From Pseudisothecium myosuroides (taxonomy: Eukaryota; Streptophyta; Bryopsida; Hypnales; Lembophyllaceae), in the NCBI GenBank assembly GCA_951799445.1, contig OX637293.1, positions 13,888,001 through 13,952,000 on the forward strand: a stretch of DNA of 64,000 bases, given 5' to 3'. The notes under the pieces were generated by a model. That model saw only the letters and a list, made by a program, of their open reading frames with translations, was not told the origin of the DNA and did no database searches. This document shows, piece after piece, positions 47,093-59,235 of the stretch (position 1 is the stretch's first letter; the number at the start of each line of letters is the position of its first letter). The position numbers and the translations under genes are program-made.

Positions 47093-47812
47093 AGGCCCTC
47101 CTGCCATGTGAGCCGGGCCGGTCAAGTTCGCTAGGGAGCTAAGGTAGAAGCACCAGTTGTCAACCACGCCCAGTACCCAACCTGTAGGCATACAATATTT
47201 CCAACCAAGGCTGATACAAATTTCCAAGGGAAGCTCGGATTGTGTTTTGTTGGTCCTTTTCAAAGTTGGGATTACTAACGTTATGACACATGTCTTGGAA
47301 TAGTGAGCAAGAAAGTAAGAAGTAATGAGCAGGAAAGTAGTTCTTGAGTTATCGGAATTGGAAGACTCTAGAGAGTGGCTACTAGTGAAATGCACTTTAT
47401 GGTTCCCAAAATTCACTGTAAATTTAGTTTTGGGAATAAAATTTGTGAAAATTTTGTAATCCCCATATTTCCTATCTTCTTACATGGGAACAATATCCAC
47501 CACCTCTTACTGCGCACAATCTACTCCGAAATTCCTTAAAAGATCGACTACTAGTGCTTCTACCTTATAGGGACAAAGTTGGAAATTGTCCTGCCATATG
47601 CACCCGGTGAGTGGCGGAGAGATCGAGTAAGAATCCCCCACGTATTGATTCCTTAAAGATTGTTTCATCTTCACCAATGGGGTTGTCCATCGATGATCGG
47701 TGAAACTTGAAATCTTGCTTCTCCACTCACCGAGGCCAGCAAGACAATCGGTGTTCATTTCTTGTCATTTTGTGCTTTTTCTGCCAGCCCGGCTCACATG
47801 GCAGGAGGCCCT
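47093..47812. mobile_element. 720-bp MITE with 25-bp inverted termini in the unit 3 promoter
   Basis: AGGCCCTCCTGCCATGTGAG at 47093 is inverted at the right end (47787-47812) with one mismatch. TA flanks both ends. The homologous unit 2 DNA (43910-43945) lacks it. Inner phrases (CTAAGGTAGAAGCACC at 47139 against TGCTTCTACCTTATAG near 47557) also face each other. The element sits between TATA-proximal DNA and the 5'UTR, so unit 3's promoter is interrupted. Confidence 0.85.
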
Positions 47813-48196
47813 AAAGGGGGCTTAAACAGTAACACAGCCCCACTGCATTAGAGAACGATATAGCGAGCTTTCCGATTCCCAAACCCGTCGTTCCATAGTG
47901 TGCTCTTCGTCTCTGTTTCTCGTCTGCACGTCTGGGTCTCCAGCTTCATTGCATCTGTGTCACTGTGTGCAATTCCAGCTTGAACTTTGCAACTACAGTA
48001 AGGCCTCACATTCAAGCCTTAAATCAATTTCGGACATGTCCACATCTGGAGCCCTTGCTAGCGTTGATCGATAAGCTCAACCGTTGCTCAACTGGGTATT
48101 GTTTTCTCAAGCGTACGTTTGTTTCCTTGGGTTGTTTAATTTGCAGGTCTAGATAGACACACCGAGCGCGAGCTTCCCGTTCCCGTGCAAGCCAAG

Positions 48197-48658
48197 ATGT
48201 CGTGGATTCGCGTGACCCTCGCGCTGCTCCTGCTCGCGTCCACCGCGACTGCAGAAGTGGTGCCCCTCACCGACGACACTTTCGAGGAGAATGTGAACAC
48301 CGATCACAGCTTGTGGTTCATCAATTTCTACACCAACTGGTGTCCGTTTAGTCAGAGGTTAGCCCCCGCGTGGGAGCAGCTGGGCGCCGACGAGAAAGTT
48401 CGACAAGCGGGAGTGAGAATCGGCGCCGTGGATTGCCAGGCCAATATAGAGGCTTGCCGGAAGGCCCGCGTGCAAGGCTACCCCAAAATGACTTTCTTCT
48501 TCGATGGGGAGAAGTTCCAGGGTAATCAGGGTAGCGGCAACTACTACCGCGAGAGGGATCTGGAGTCGTTGAAGGCGTTCGCGCTCGGGATGCAGGCCCA
48601 ATTGGAGCCTCTCAATATCACCGCAGCTACTGCCGGAGTGAATTCCACGCGGGAGTAG
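48197..48658 (+). CDS. PDIL5-1-like protein shortened by a stop codon (unit 3)
   Basis: 153 residues, near-identical to unit 2 through the active site Cys49-Pro-Phe-Ser52 and Cys80/Cys87. The insert after the cis-proline loop is shorter (GNQGSGNYYRERDLES). TAG at 48656-48658 stands where unit 2 has GAT. The following frame still reads APRFSVDMVLKLFG before a second stop, so the conserved LKLFGF tail is lost. The thioredoxin fold itself is complete, so a product may still fold. Its promoter also carries a 720-bp transposon. It may be a gene in early decay. Confidence 0.75.
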   Translation: MSWIRVTLALLLLASTATAEVVPLTDDTFEENVNTDHSLWFINFYTNWCPFSQRLAPAWEQLGADEKVRQAGVRIGAVDCQANIEACRKARVQGYPKMTFFFDGEKFQGNQGSGNYYRERDLESLKAFALGMQAQLEPLNITAATAGVNSTRE

Positions 48659-48884
48659 GCGCCGCGGTTTTCTGTCGACATGGTTTTGAAGCTCTTCGGG
48701 GTTTGAAGGGTTCTCAATTGGCACTGAGGAGGCTGGGAAATCGAGTTGGAGAAAAGAGATGGAAGCAGACTTCGTGATTTGGAAACACAGAAAGGCTTTG
48801 TTTCGCTCGATCTCCTGGTATGTAGCTGCTCGATCTTTGGGATAATTGTGAGCGTTCCTTGCTAATATATGCGCAAGTAATTGG

Positions 48885-49340
48885 CTGTTTTTCTGTCGGT
48901 ACTGGATGCTTTTGAAGCCTTCGGCTTTTGAAGGGCTCTCAGATGGCACTGCCCGGGAAGGCTGGCAAATCGACGTGGATTCCCAAGGGATTGAAGTAGG
49001 CACAATTGGAAACAGCGTACCGCTTTGAATGTGTATTAGCTGTATCGATCTCCTTTCATGTTATGTGGCTTTTGGGTATGATTGTGAGCATTCCTTGCTA
49101 ATATGCATGCCACAATTTGTGGTTTTCTGTTGGTAATTCCGTTAAATCGGAATTTAGACCTTTGTGAAGATATATGTCACAAGATATATGTCACAATTTT
49201 TGGTTTGTGGAATATCGCCAATTTAACGAAAATGTACGTTGTATGCTTTTTGAAGCCCCTTAACTTTTGAAGGGCTATCAAATGGCAGTGGAGTAGCTGG
49301 GAAACCGAGGTAGGAGGAAGAGATTTAAAGTTTGGACACA
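48885..49340 (+). pseudogene. Two 3'-end relics of PDIL5-1-like genes after unit 3
   Basis: The same pair of fragments as after unit 2: near 48890-49020 (CTTCGGCTTTTGAAGGGC, AGGCTGGCAAATCGACGTGG) and near 49240-49320 (TTTTTGAAGCCCCTTAACTTTTG, GGCTGGGAAACCGAGG). They show that the relics were copied together with the gene as one ~3-kb unit. Confidence 0.6.
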
Positions 49341-49689
49341 CTCTTTTGGAGTTCTAAAGTCACTTTGGTTGTTTCTTTTCCCACTCACAAGTAGGGAGAA
49401 CCCCATTGGAATGGTTGAAGTGGACAAGAAGGTTATAGATTTCACTTCTTCATGTGTGGAAATCAGCAGTGCTCCCTTGATGTTGTAGGGGATTTGCAGC
49501 ATTTTCCCAACTATCCCATCTGTAGGGGATTTGACTGTGTTAAGTCCCCTGGAAATCTGGAATTTCAAAAAAATTTGGGAATGTATATATATGTATGCCC
49601 CTGTTATTATACAACTGAAGGCGCTTCTGTGAATGCCAGTGACTCACTTTCTTCCCCCTTCTTCATGCCTTTCAATCTTTCATGTGTCC

Positions 49690-50281
49690 GGCAAAAATCC
49701 GTCCGATCAATTCCAAGTACTGCAAGTGCCTTGCCAGTCAAGCAGCTGTGTGCTCTTCATCTTTTGTGTCTTGTCTGCACTCCTGGATCTTCTCTAGTAC
49801 CAGCTTCATTCCAACTGTCGTTACAGTACCCAACTTTGCAGATCAAGCTTGCAGTGAGTAACTCAACCTAATGACAGCACCAGTGCGGAAGGCTGATATT
49901 GCAACAGTTTTTGTAGTGGTTTCGCTATGACAGTCACAAATCTATCAATATTGCAACCTCACTGTTCCAATACATTTTGCAACGGTTTATTATAACACTA
50001 TGCATAGTATTCGCAACAATTTGAAATTACAATAGTCTTTACATCAATTTAGGCATACATATGCATTGGCGCCGTGACCGAGACTTTTGCAACAAGTTTA
50101 CAGCATTTTTGCAAAGGTTCGCAATTAGAAACAATAAACTTTTAGTAAAGTATGGAACCGCGACAAAACCTAGCATTCCAAGCTTAACGTAGCAGTTCGT
50201 GAGTATGCACATATTTCCTTCCGCATATCGATTTCAGATATTTCTAGATCTAGAGCTCTCGCTGCACTGATTTGTCCTATT
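49690..50281 (+). pseudogene. Orphan promoter/5'UTR of a fourth PDIL5-1-like unit
   Basis: Matches 41030-41825: 'TGCAAGTGCCTTGCCAGTCAAGCAG', 'TCTTTTGTGTCTTGTCTGCACTCCT', the TTGCAGTGAGTAACTCAACC donor region, and the long intron ending 'GCACTGATTTGTCCTATTA'. The match stops at about 50281 and no gene follows. The next words, 'TTTCATACTCTGAAAT', belong to the array spacer. It is a truncated unit at the right edge of the array. Confidence 0.75.
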
Positions 50282-50880
50282 AGTTTTCATACTCTGAAAT
50301 ACAAAAATGAACTCTGAAACTCAGACTTAAAATGATATCATCATTAAAAATCCAAGGTAGAAGCACCTTTATATGTGGAATGTGGAATGTGCAATTATAA
50401 TGTAAATAGAGAAAGATGAGTATGTCGTCAAAGTAGACGCACCTTAATCTATCTCTATGTCCAATTCTCTTCAGATGAACTATTTTTATTCATTCCTTAT
50501 GTAGTCCAAAAGTTATAAGAGCTTATACACACTCCTAGATTTCTCAAGTTGCAAGGAATGGGATGAATTAAGGTGTGTCTAATTTAGTAAAAAAGTGATA
50601 ATGGAACACCAAGCTTGAAAATTGGTCAAACAAAAATGTGCACATTTTGAATATGATCCTAAACTTGATTTACAATCAACATTAAAAATTTCATGCAATG
50701 CCTACAAAATACGAAGATGATCAAGAACTCATCCAATAGCCAACCAAGCGAAACAGACACCTTTTTGTGAGGTTACGTTGAGGCCTGGAAGGATCCGAAT
50801 CAGCTGATGCCCACATGTTCGACAATCTACACTATCTACGAATCCACCATTATTTTTCGTGGTACGTATGGTATTTCTAA

Positions 50881-51901
50881 TACCGTAGCCAGAGGTCAGC
50901 TTCGGCGAAAAACAATTAAAAATTTTTAAGCCGAATAATGTTGAAAATTAATAAGTCATTATGCCGAATTCAAGGAAAATTAACTATAGAGAAAGCCGAA
51001 ATGTTGGTAAATACGTCATTTCAACTTGATGCCAACATGTCTTTCAAACCTTGAGTAGAGAAGTCGTTTTTATAATGAAGTCCATTATCCATATAGAATC
51101 CTCAAAAGATATGGGACAATTTGAACATGAGAGCTTAATCAATCATTGTCAAAATGCAGGAATTGTGTTTAATGTAGAATTTCAGACCTCGTTTTGGCAT
51201 AGTATAATAAAAAAATTCAAAAAACTTTGAACTAAGAAAAGTTGGATAATTAAGATAAATTTCATCTCCAAAAATCCGTTTGTGATTTTGAGACTCTAAA
51301 AAAAATTTATGGACAAAATTCAAAGAGGATGTTTGAAGATGTCAAAGAAAATGTCCCTTCCAATCCTTCTCTAATTTTTATCCATAACTTTTGATTGGAG
51401 ACTCTAAATCTCAAACGGATTTTTGGAGATGAAATTTAGATTAAATTCCCAACTTTTCTTAGTTCAAAGATTTTTGAAAAAAATTATTCTACTATGCCAA
51501 AATGAGGTCTAAAGTTCTACATTGAACACAAATTCTGCTTTTGACTTAACTAAGTGTGAGTGGTTGAGCTTCTACTAATCCTAAGTTTACATATCCCACA
51601 TGGGTTGTCTTACCTACTACTACCCCACTTGTATAAGATATTGTTTGTAACATTCTTCATAAGCACTTCGAAAGTGACTTCCACTTCTATGAGGTAGATG
51701 TTGAATATTGAACCGGAGGTATGCAATTAAGAAATCTTCATGCAATTTTTGAATTTATTTGAAGGGTTGCTGAAAATTAAGAAAAAATATTTAATAACTG
51801 CTGAATAATTTAATAATTAAAAATGAACTGCCGAACCATCCATTCTGGTTTTAATTAACCATTAGGCAAATTTGTGCCGAAGGTGACCTCCGGGTACGGT
51901 A
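50881..51901. mobile_element. ~1.0-kb foldback transposon
   Basis: TACCGTAGCCAGAGGTCAGC at 50881 matches the inverted right end at 51876-51901 in 22 of 26 positions. Inside, about 150 bases (near 51150-51300) recur inverted near 51395-51545 (AACTTTTCTTAGTTCAAAG, CATCTCCAAAAATCCGTTTG). The unit is largely self-complementary. No transposase ORF is visible. Target duplications are unclear; CCACATGTTCG occurs on both outer sides (near 50812 and 51917). Confidence 0.75.
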
Positions 51902-52650
51902 GCACCGTCTGATCGACCACATGTTCGTTGACCTGTGCGTACCTAAATGGTCAAAAGTGGTGGCGTCCGCATACTATAGAGATTAAATAAATCCTTGAGG
52001 AAGTTTCAAGGAGGAAAACAACATGTTCCAATACGCAACTCTCTTGAACAATAGAAACAGGTTATGAATGTTACTACAATCAAATACTGACTTCCAGAGT
52101 ACCCTAAATGATATATCTACAACGACATCTGAACTACTAAAATCTAGAGTGTCAACAAACTCCATTTGAGCATATAAGCGAGTCGATAAAAGAGAAACCT
52201 TTTGAGCAGTGAAGCAGATAAATAAGATGATGTTATTGGTCGAACAACTTCAGACTTCAGAGACCTGCCAATAACAATCGATGTACTAATTAAACCACCA
52301 ATAAAACTACCTATCTCTAAATAGAGCAGGATCCTGTGCCCAGCAGGATCGATGCCTTTCGTTGATCTGCATTATCATGAATTAACTTATTAGAAATGCC
52401 TGAATGCAAAACTGAGGTCAGATTCAATAGTCATCAGACTGATCAGAGGTCGTCTGAATTTTGCTCCCGCCCATAATTCCACTCATCCTGCCCTTCTTCT
52501 CATCCTCCTGTACAGAGGACATGTCCTAATTAACCTGTCCTATAAAACAATAATCTCCATTCCGGCGTGGTAACAACCACGTCACCACCAATCGTCACCT
52601 CCTCGGAGAATCAAGGGTCGATTACACCTCCAGAACACACGAGGCTCACA
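51902..52650. other. No gene; 3' flank of the NTT gene
   Basis: Probably contains the 3'UTR of the minus-strand NTT gene at its right end. ORFs here are short and unremarkable. Confidence 0.4.
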
Positions 52651-55600
52651 TCAATCTGATTTCAGAGCTGGTTCGGAAGATGGAACATCCGTCTCCCCTG
52701 CTGAACCATCACCGTTGTTAGAACCCAAAGGCGTAGCGGTTTTCGCAACTGCTGCTGCTGGGGATACTTCCTTCGGTCCATCAATCACTGGGACATAACG
52801 TCCTTCCAAGAATCCTTGCTCATTCAGGACACTCACAAACCGGTACGTCACCTGCAATACCAACTCTTCCATTGTTAGATGACATCCAACAACATCCAGG
52901 ATCGCTTTACATTAATATTTTTCATGAATCAGAGAGCAAGCACGTATATGACAAGTCTCTCTACCCCAAATAGAAATGTATAATTCTCATGTCTCTATCT
53001 ATTCGGGACATTTCTCGATACATTCCTCACTATCATTCTCAATTATTGAAAATTTAAAAAAGAACACGTTCAAAAATCTTTTCGTAACTTGGAAAATCAC
53101 TATTCCTTTAACGTCAAGTCTTCGGAATGATGGCCCTGCCATGCGACTATTTCTTTTCTATCACTTCTCATTTTCATTGGGCACCATAACTTTCCAAAAT
53201 TTCGAACCATAGCTCAGTCTCTACCAATTGTGGTAGACAATTAACTGAATTTCTCTATCATAAAAAAAGTGAAAGCTTTCGTGCCTTCCTAAAAAACTCA
53301 TGCAGAAATTTACCACTAAGATAGGCACCACACTTTTCAGATCAAAAATAAATTCTGGAAAACAGTGAAGCAGACAAACCTCTTTCCTCGGCCTCGTTTG
53401 GCCCAAAACTGCAGCAGAAATGGCAGATAATTTTCCTTCCAAAAGCTTGCCCTTCAAATCCTTTTGTACAAGAGGAGTAAATTGGGTATCAAGAGAGCGG
53501 GCAGCACCCAACCACAAAAGCACAATGATCAACAAGATAGCTCCCAAGTACGGAGTCGAGGCGGCCAAAGAACCGAAACCTATAATCATGAACTGCTGGA
53601 TGAGAGCACCTCCCGATTTTCCAAGCGGATTGCAAACAACATCGATGGCTGCCTTTCCTTTGAGCTGCAAGTGGGATCAGAATCCATGATAAGTTAAAAT
53701 TATTGGTACTGTAATGGAACTATCCCAGATGTTCGAGCTTGTTCGATCCTCAAACAAGCACAGATGTTACATTACTCTACTAATTATTCCTAAACATTAA
53801 TCAATCTAAAACTTCTACATAGTCTGATATGAAAAATACCAAACTCTATGCCAGCTTCCTTAACCCCTAAAATGACCACTTCAATTGATCATAATTTACA
53901 GAGTGCAATCACGATGGACCAATTTTATGATAGGGAAGGTAATTAAATATGTTCGTAAGAAAAAAACTACACTTAACCAATACTAAATGTTCATATGACA
54001 TGCTCAAAGTCTTCATATGACTACTAAAAAATTGAGCCTCCTCAGTAAGACTTACTAAAGACTTACCTTGGTTTCCTCGTCCAAGGGAATGTACGCCATC
54101 TCCTTGCAGGGATCGAAAAGACTGTACTTGGCACTCTTACTGAAAATGTTTTGAAGAGCTCCGACGTACACAGCGGCCAACAAGGGCGTCAGCCCAAGGC
54201 CGGCAAGCATGGGAGTCAAGGGAGTACTGAAGAGCACCAAACCAAAGAAGGCCACTCCGGTTACAAGCAAAACTGTGGGCGTGATGGCAGCTGCCACACC
54301 CCATCCGTACTTCCTGAAGATGAACCGACTCAACAACATCATGATGAATGTTGCCACTCCAGTGTAAGTTGAAAAGTCTCCCATGAACGATGAATAATCG
54401 TTAGGGCTTGGGTACTGCAACAAAAAGCACGAACCTTAGTTTATAAGCGCGTTCACAACAATTTGTACGGGTTATCTCCAAATGGCCAAAGTGATTGCTT
54501 CGATACGCAAAGGATTTGAAATAAATCATTTAGAAAACTTTACGGAAACACCAGAAAAACAGAGCAAAATCAAGTACTGGCAATCACAACCCTATAGATT
54601 GACAGTGTGAATGGAAGAAAAACTTCCAGACCTGTGCCAAACTCCGCAATAAGGCGCCAGATTATGAAAAACAGGGTTCAACTCAGGTGGGAACATACTT
54701 GTAATTTAAGCTTCGATTTCCACGTAACCTCGACCAAATTGATACTAATTCCGTAAGCCACCACCAACGTAGCAAGATCGCGAATGTATCGTGAGGTCAA
54801 CAAAAACTTCGCACTCTCGACCATGCCCATCTTTGGCTTCCCTTTCTGGAAAACGCAAAAGTGAGATGAACACAAAAACGAGTTAGAAAACCTAATAATA
54901 ATACTCAGTAAAATTCTCAAATCCGCACAACCAACTGCCCTACAAAAAGGTTAAATGCAACAGGAAATTGACAGTCGAACACTACACACTACTCTGCCAG
55001 TTTCTCTCAAGGTCCAAACCAACACAGTACCAAAAGCCGCACACTCCTCAAACTGTAATCAAAACTAGTCTAGCAAATCCAAAGACTGTAAAAAAATGGC
55101 AACAAAAAGCTGCATAAATCTCAGTCGAGTTGCAGTAAATGAACTGACCTTTTTCCTAGTCTCAGGCTTCGGTAGCGCGGGGTCATTCACAACATACTTG
55201 TTCGTCCACCAATAGATACCCACGATGACCAACCCGAGAATGACAACCAGACCCATCATACCCTTCAGGGAGTAACCCCAGCCATCAACACCGGGTGGCA
55301 GCTTAGTTCGCAGCTGCGAGAAGTACTTAACTGTGCGGCCTGAAAACACAAGCGCTACATTCGCACCTAACCCAAAAAGTGGGTAAAATTGCTTGGCCTC
55401 ATCCACCGTGGTAATCTGTCACAATCCACCACCACACGCACTTAGAATCTAACGCTAACCTCTTCCACAAAGAAAACTCCTCCAGATAATTCAGAAAACA
55501 TCCTCTGTTTCTACTTTTCATGTGTTCTCAATAAGCAAGGTAGAAGAAACGACAATCGAACGAGTCACAGAGAGAGAGATTCCAACTACACAATCGAAAT

Positions 55601-56819
55601 GGCTACTGCAGAAGGGCAACCTCAAACTCATAGTAAGTCCCTTGCATTCCTGAGCATCACCGTACCCAAAAGCAAACAATCTAACAAATCTCCCAATCAG
55701 GGAAACATCGATTCTTTGCATTACTAGAAATCACTGTCCCTTAAAGTAAAATATCTAACAAATCTCCCAATCAACCGTCAGACAGTGACGGATTTGGATA
55801 AGAAAAAGCAAGAAGAAGAGTGTTAATGTCACAATTGAAAACTCAAGAAACACCGACAGTAAAAAGATAGTCATCCAGAAAGCGCGAATTTCAAGGGCAA
55901 AGAGCCCAACCTGGTTGGCAAACCCCCAGAAGAGAACCGACACCACAACACTCCCCCAAAGCTCCGCCATGACGTAGAACAGCACGAACGTCCAATTCCG
56001 TATGATGGCAATGGGTCCCATGAACCTCGTGCCCAATTTCTCCAACGCCCAATCCGCGAACGCCGTGGGATGCAGCACATCCACGAGCGGGTACATGAAG
56101 AACGCGAACACTCCGAAAAACGCAATGAACGGGAAGATACACGAGTAGAAGAGATTCTCCTTCGACAAGACGTTCGACAGCTTGGTGTAGATCACCATGA
56201 AGCCAATCGCCATGGGCAGGTTCACCCACGTCTTCAGAAACGGGATAATCTCCGCGCTACTCCCTTTCGCCGTCACCACCAGCACGTCCTTGGTATCCCT
56301 CAGAATGGTGTAATTAAAGAGAATGCAGAAGAACATGAGGCCCAAGGGGACGACCTTCTTGAACGTCGACGCCTCAATGCCCAGGATCTTCTTCGGAATG
56401 CGAACAGGAAGCGGGGCGTCGGCTCCCCCAGCCACGGCTTGCGCACGCACGGGAAGGCGAGCTCCTAACCCCAAAGGCTGCTGCTCAGGGTGTCGTCGCT
56501 TCGTCGGAAACGCTGGCAAGCTCAGTCCAAGCCCCAGCCCCTGCCCCAAGCCCTGCCCCGCCATCTGCTTGCGCATTTGAGTTTTGGGAGTGGAAGTGAA
56601 GCTCCTCAACGAGTACGATCGCATCGCTCCCATTCCAGCCATGGCGGCCGCGGAAGCTGGCCGGGGCGACGAAACCCTCAACCCTCGCGCCATTCCCACA
56701 TTGCTGCGAGACGGCGACGCAGCCCACGCACGCGAAGACGGCGAAGCCGTCGTCGCGGCGGCGGCGTACAAGCTCTGCATGGCGGAAGACGACGCTCCTC
56801 CTCCTCCACAAATCCACAA
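52651..56819 (-). CDS. NTT: Plastidic ATP/ADP transporter (NTT family), six exons
   Basis: Exons on the minus strand: 55911-56819, 55149-55415, 54699-54845, 54067-54414, 53380-53664 and 52651-52851. All join in phase 0 at GT/AG sites to give 718 residues. The protein exchanges stromal ADP for cytosolic ATP across the plastid inner envelope. Residues 1 to ~130 are a Ser/Ala/Arg-rich transit peptide. The carrier begins at KKVVPLGLMFFCILFNYTIL and RDTKDVLVVT, the NTT hallmark. It continues through PLVDVLHPTAFADW, GFANQ joined to ITTVDEAKQFYPLFG, the RYIRDLATLVVAYG helix, SLFDPCKEMAYIPLDEETK and KGKAAIDVVCNPLGKSGG. About 12 membrane segments are apparent. The C-terminal tail is Ala/Ser/Thr-rich. 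All four charged transport residues of NTTs lie in conserved surroundings. A second Met at 56777 could be the start. This is the best-preserved gene in the window. Confidence 0.95.
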
Positions 56820-59235
56820 ACCTCAAATCCTTGCCTTCCACCACCAATTCCGGCCTCCTGCTTCCCAAATTCCCAAATTCCGTGTTCAATGAGATCGAAT
56901 CACACCCTAAAACCAAAAAAGCGCAAAAGCCCAAAAGCAAAACAGACGAAAGCACATACCAAATCACACCGAACTCCGAAACTCTCCACACTACTACTGC
57001 GAATGTACTGCAAAAACTGCAACAAAAAAAACAACTAAAATACAAACTACCTTTGAATCCCAAATCCTGCAGTGCGGATCCCTCAGGCTCGATGAGACCG
57101 AGGCAAGACCCAAGAGAGCTCGGCTCGCGGGCGCACACTCCCTTATGAACCAAGCTATGGCAAGTGAGGCCACTCGCTTGCAATGGACATTCCCTACCGA
57201 GGCCAAGGCCAATTGGGTTGCTCGTCTTCCTCCCTTCCTACCTACCAGGTGGGTTTCCGACCCTGTGGAGAGGCCGAACCGAGAGACCGAGCCTCGTGGG
57301 CACCGTCGCTGTCTGCGGTGGCCAGGGAGTGTGGGCCGGGGCCGCCTTGGGGCCTCTGGGGACATACAGTACCGGTATCTTCTTTTTGTGAAGAAGTGAA
57401 GATATTTGGGAGGGGGTTTAGGGGGGCTGAGTGAGACTATTTTAAAGGGGAAAGGGTACCCATGCTATTTCTTGGACGAGGAGAACCTTATCCACGGCTC
57501 TGGGTTGTTGGGGGGTAAAGCTTATCTAGGGCTTGGAGTGGTTTGCATTTGGGGGACTTTCAGTTTTAGGGAGTGGAGGGATGGAGCTACTGTATTTACA
57601 ACTATAAGTACAGTATGTGGATTATGGATGGAAAACTGTGTTCTACCAACTAAGAGTACATTCATCCAAATGTTTTGAGAATTGAGAGGTTTGAAATGAG
57701 TGGTTTTGTAATGTGTCATGTGTCATGCTTTTTGGGTGCAGTGCTCAAGGAATCAAGTATGGGTTTCTCTCTTTCAAGAAATCATGCTCTTGAAGTGCAG
57801 AATGGGCTAAGTGTTGGGGCAATGAGATATTGAGGTAAGGTAGACAAGCCTATTTCCACCCTGATTTGCAATCTGAATACCTTAGGGACAATTCCAAGAA
57901 GGGCACATATTTTTCAGAGGTGTGTGCTTGTTTTACAAATCAAACCCAAGTGGAATTATAATATTCCGATCAAAATTGTAATTTCAATGAATTTCTGAAG
58001 TGGCTTGCCCTGAAATTACAAAACTATTCACTATTGGAGTCATAATCGTCCTCTAATTAAACACCCTATAACCACCATTTAATATATCTATTAGCACCTA
58101 GGTATCCACCAATCAAAGACCCAACATGTTACTCTTGTTGGCATTAAGGCTCTGATCTTGTCAAAAAACTCAATGGATTTGGATGAGTTCCAGGGTGGAG
58201 ATGGGGCCAAAAGTCAAATGGCGGGAATAGGTGCATGGCGGAAATGGGCGAGTCTACCACTTAAAACTCACCTAAGGTAGGCAATCCAAAATGAAACACT
58301 GGACCCAAACCACCATCATCACTCTAGATATATCTCCAAAATCATTGTGTACTTATGCGGAAGAAATGATTTAAGAACCTCTACCAAAAAAAACTTTGAC
58401 CCTTTAAAACTTTTGCATACAATATCCAAATGCTCCCTTCTTTGGTGCGTTGAAACCTCCTTTCACTTGCCAACAAGAAAATACAAAAATTTGGCTATTC
58501 TAATAATAGTAAAAAGGCACATTAGCAAAAAGTGGCAATTGGGAGGTGCTCGCCTTAAATTACAGTAGATGCAAGGAATAAGAAGCATTGCAATAATTTC
58601 ATGGGCAAAAATAACATATATCTTGTGACATACATCTTGTGACATACATTCCAATATAATTTTGAAGTTCTTTGAAATCCTAGACATTTATTCATCCATG
58701 GTCTTTTTCCACATTCACTTTGTTATTTCAATATTAGAGATATCCTAAAAGTTATCCCTTGTTACTTTGAACACTTTGTTTTTTTTACTAGGATATGTTC
58801 AATATTGTTTTGTAGATATATGAAAATTTAATATCAGTGGATAAATATTAAATAGATCATTTTTATTCATTAGGTGGATAAATTATCTTTTACAACTAAA
58901 AAAACAATGTCATTGTGGACCCATTGCTAAATCCTTGAGTGCATAATCTAATTTTTTTTTAAATCGATTTAGAGGCTTACAATCAATTGTTGTAACTTTT
59001 AAAATAGTTTTTTTAATTTTGGAATATAGAGAATAGAAAAGAATAGATTGTTACTCCTTGTATGCCATTTCATTTTGATAAGTTTAGTCAATTTTATCAT
59101 AAAAATCTTAGAAGTAATATTTGAGTGAATCTTGATTTTAAACATTGCAAAGTAGAACACAGCTGAACCCTACAAATGCTTTTCTATTAAAAATGAAAAA
59201 TATATGAATTATTAATATTATAAATTTTATTTTAA
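56820..59235. other. NTT upstream region and AT-rich DNA, no gene seen
   Basis: 56820-57400 is GC-richer and holds the NTT 5'UTR and probable promoter, with only short overlapping ORFs. 57400-59235 becomes AT-rich, with no recognisable product. Confidence 0.45.

Noticed and set aside
48359..49003. 214-codon minus-strand ORF over PDIL5-1-like unit 3
   Set aside because: Antisense shadow; the same frame exists opposite unit 2 (44482-45036).
56490..57038. 182-codon plus-strand ORF opposite NTT exon 1
   Set aside because: Antisense shadow of the GC-rich transit-peptide coding region.
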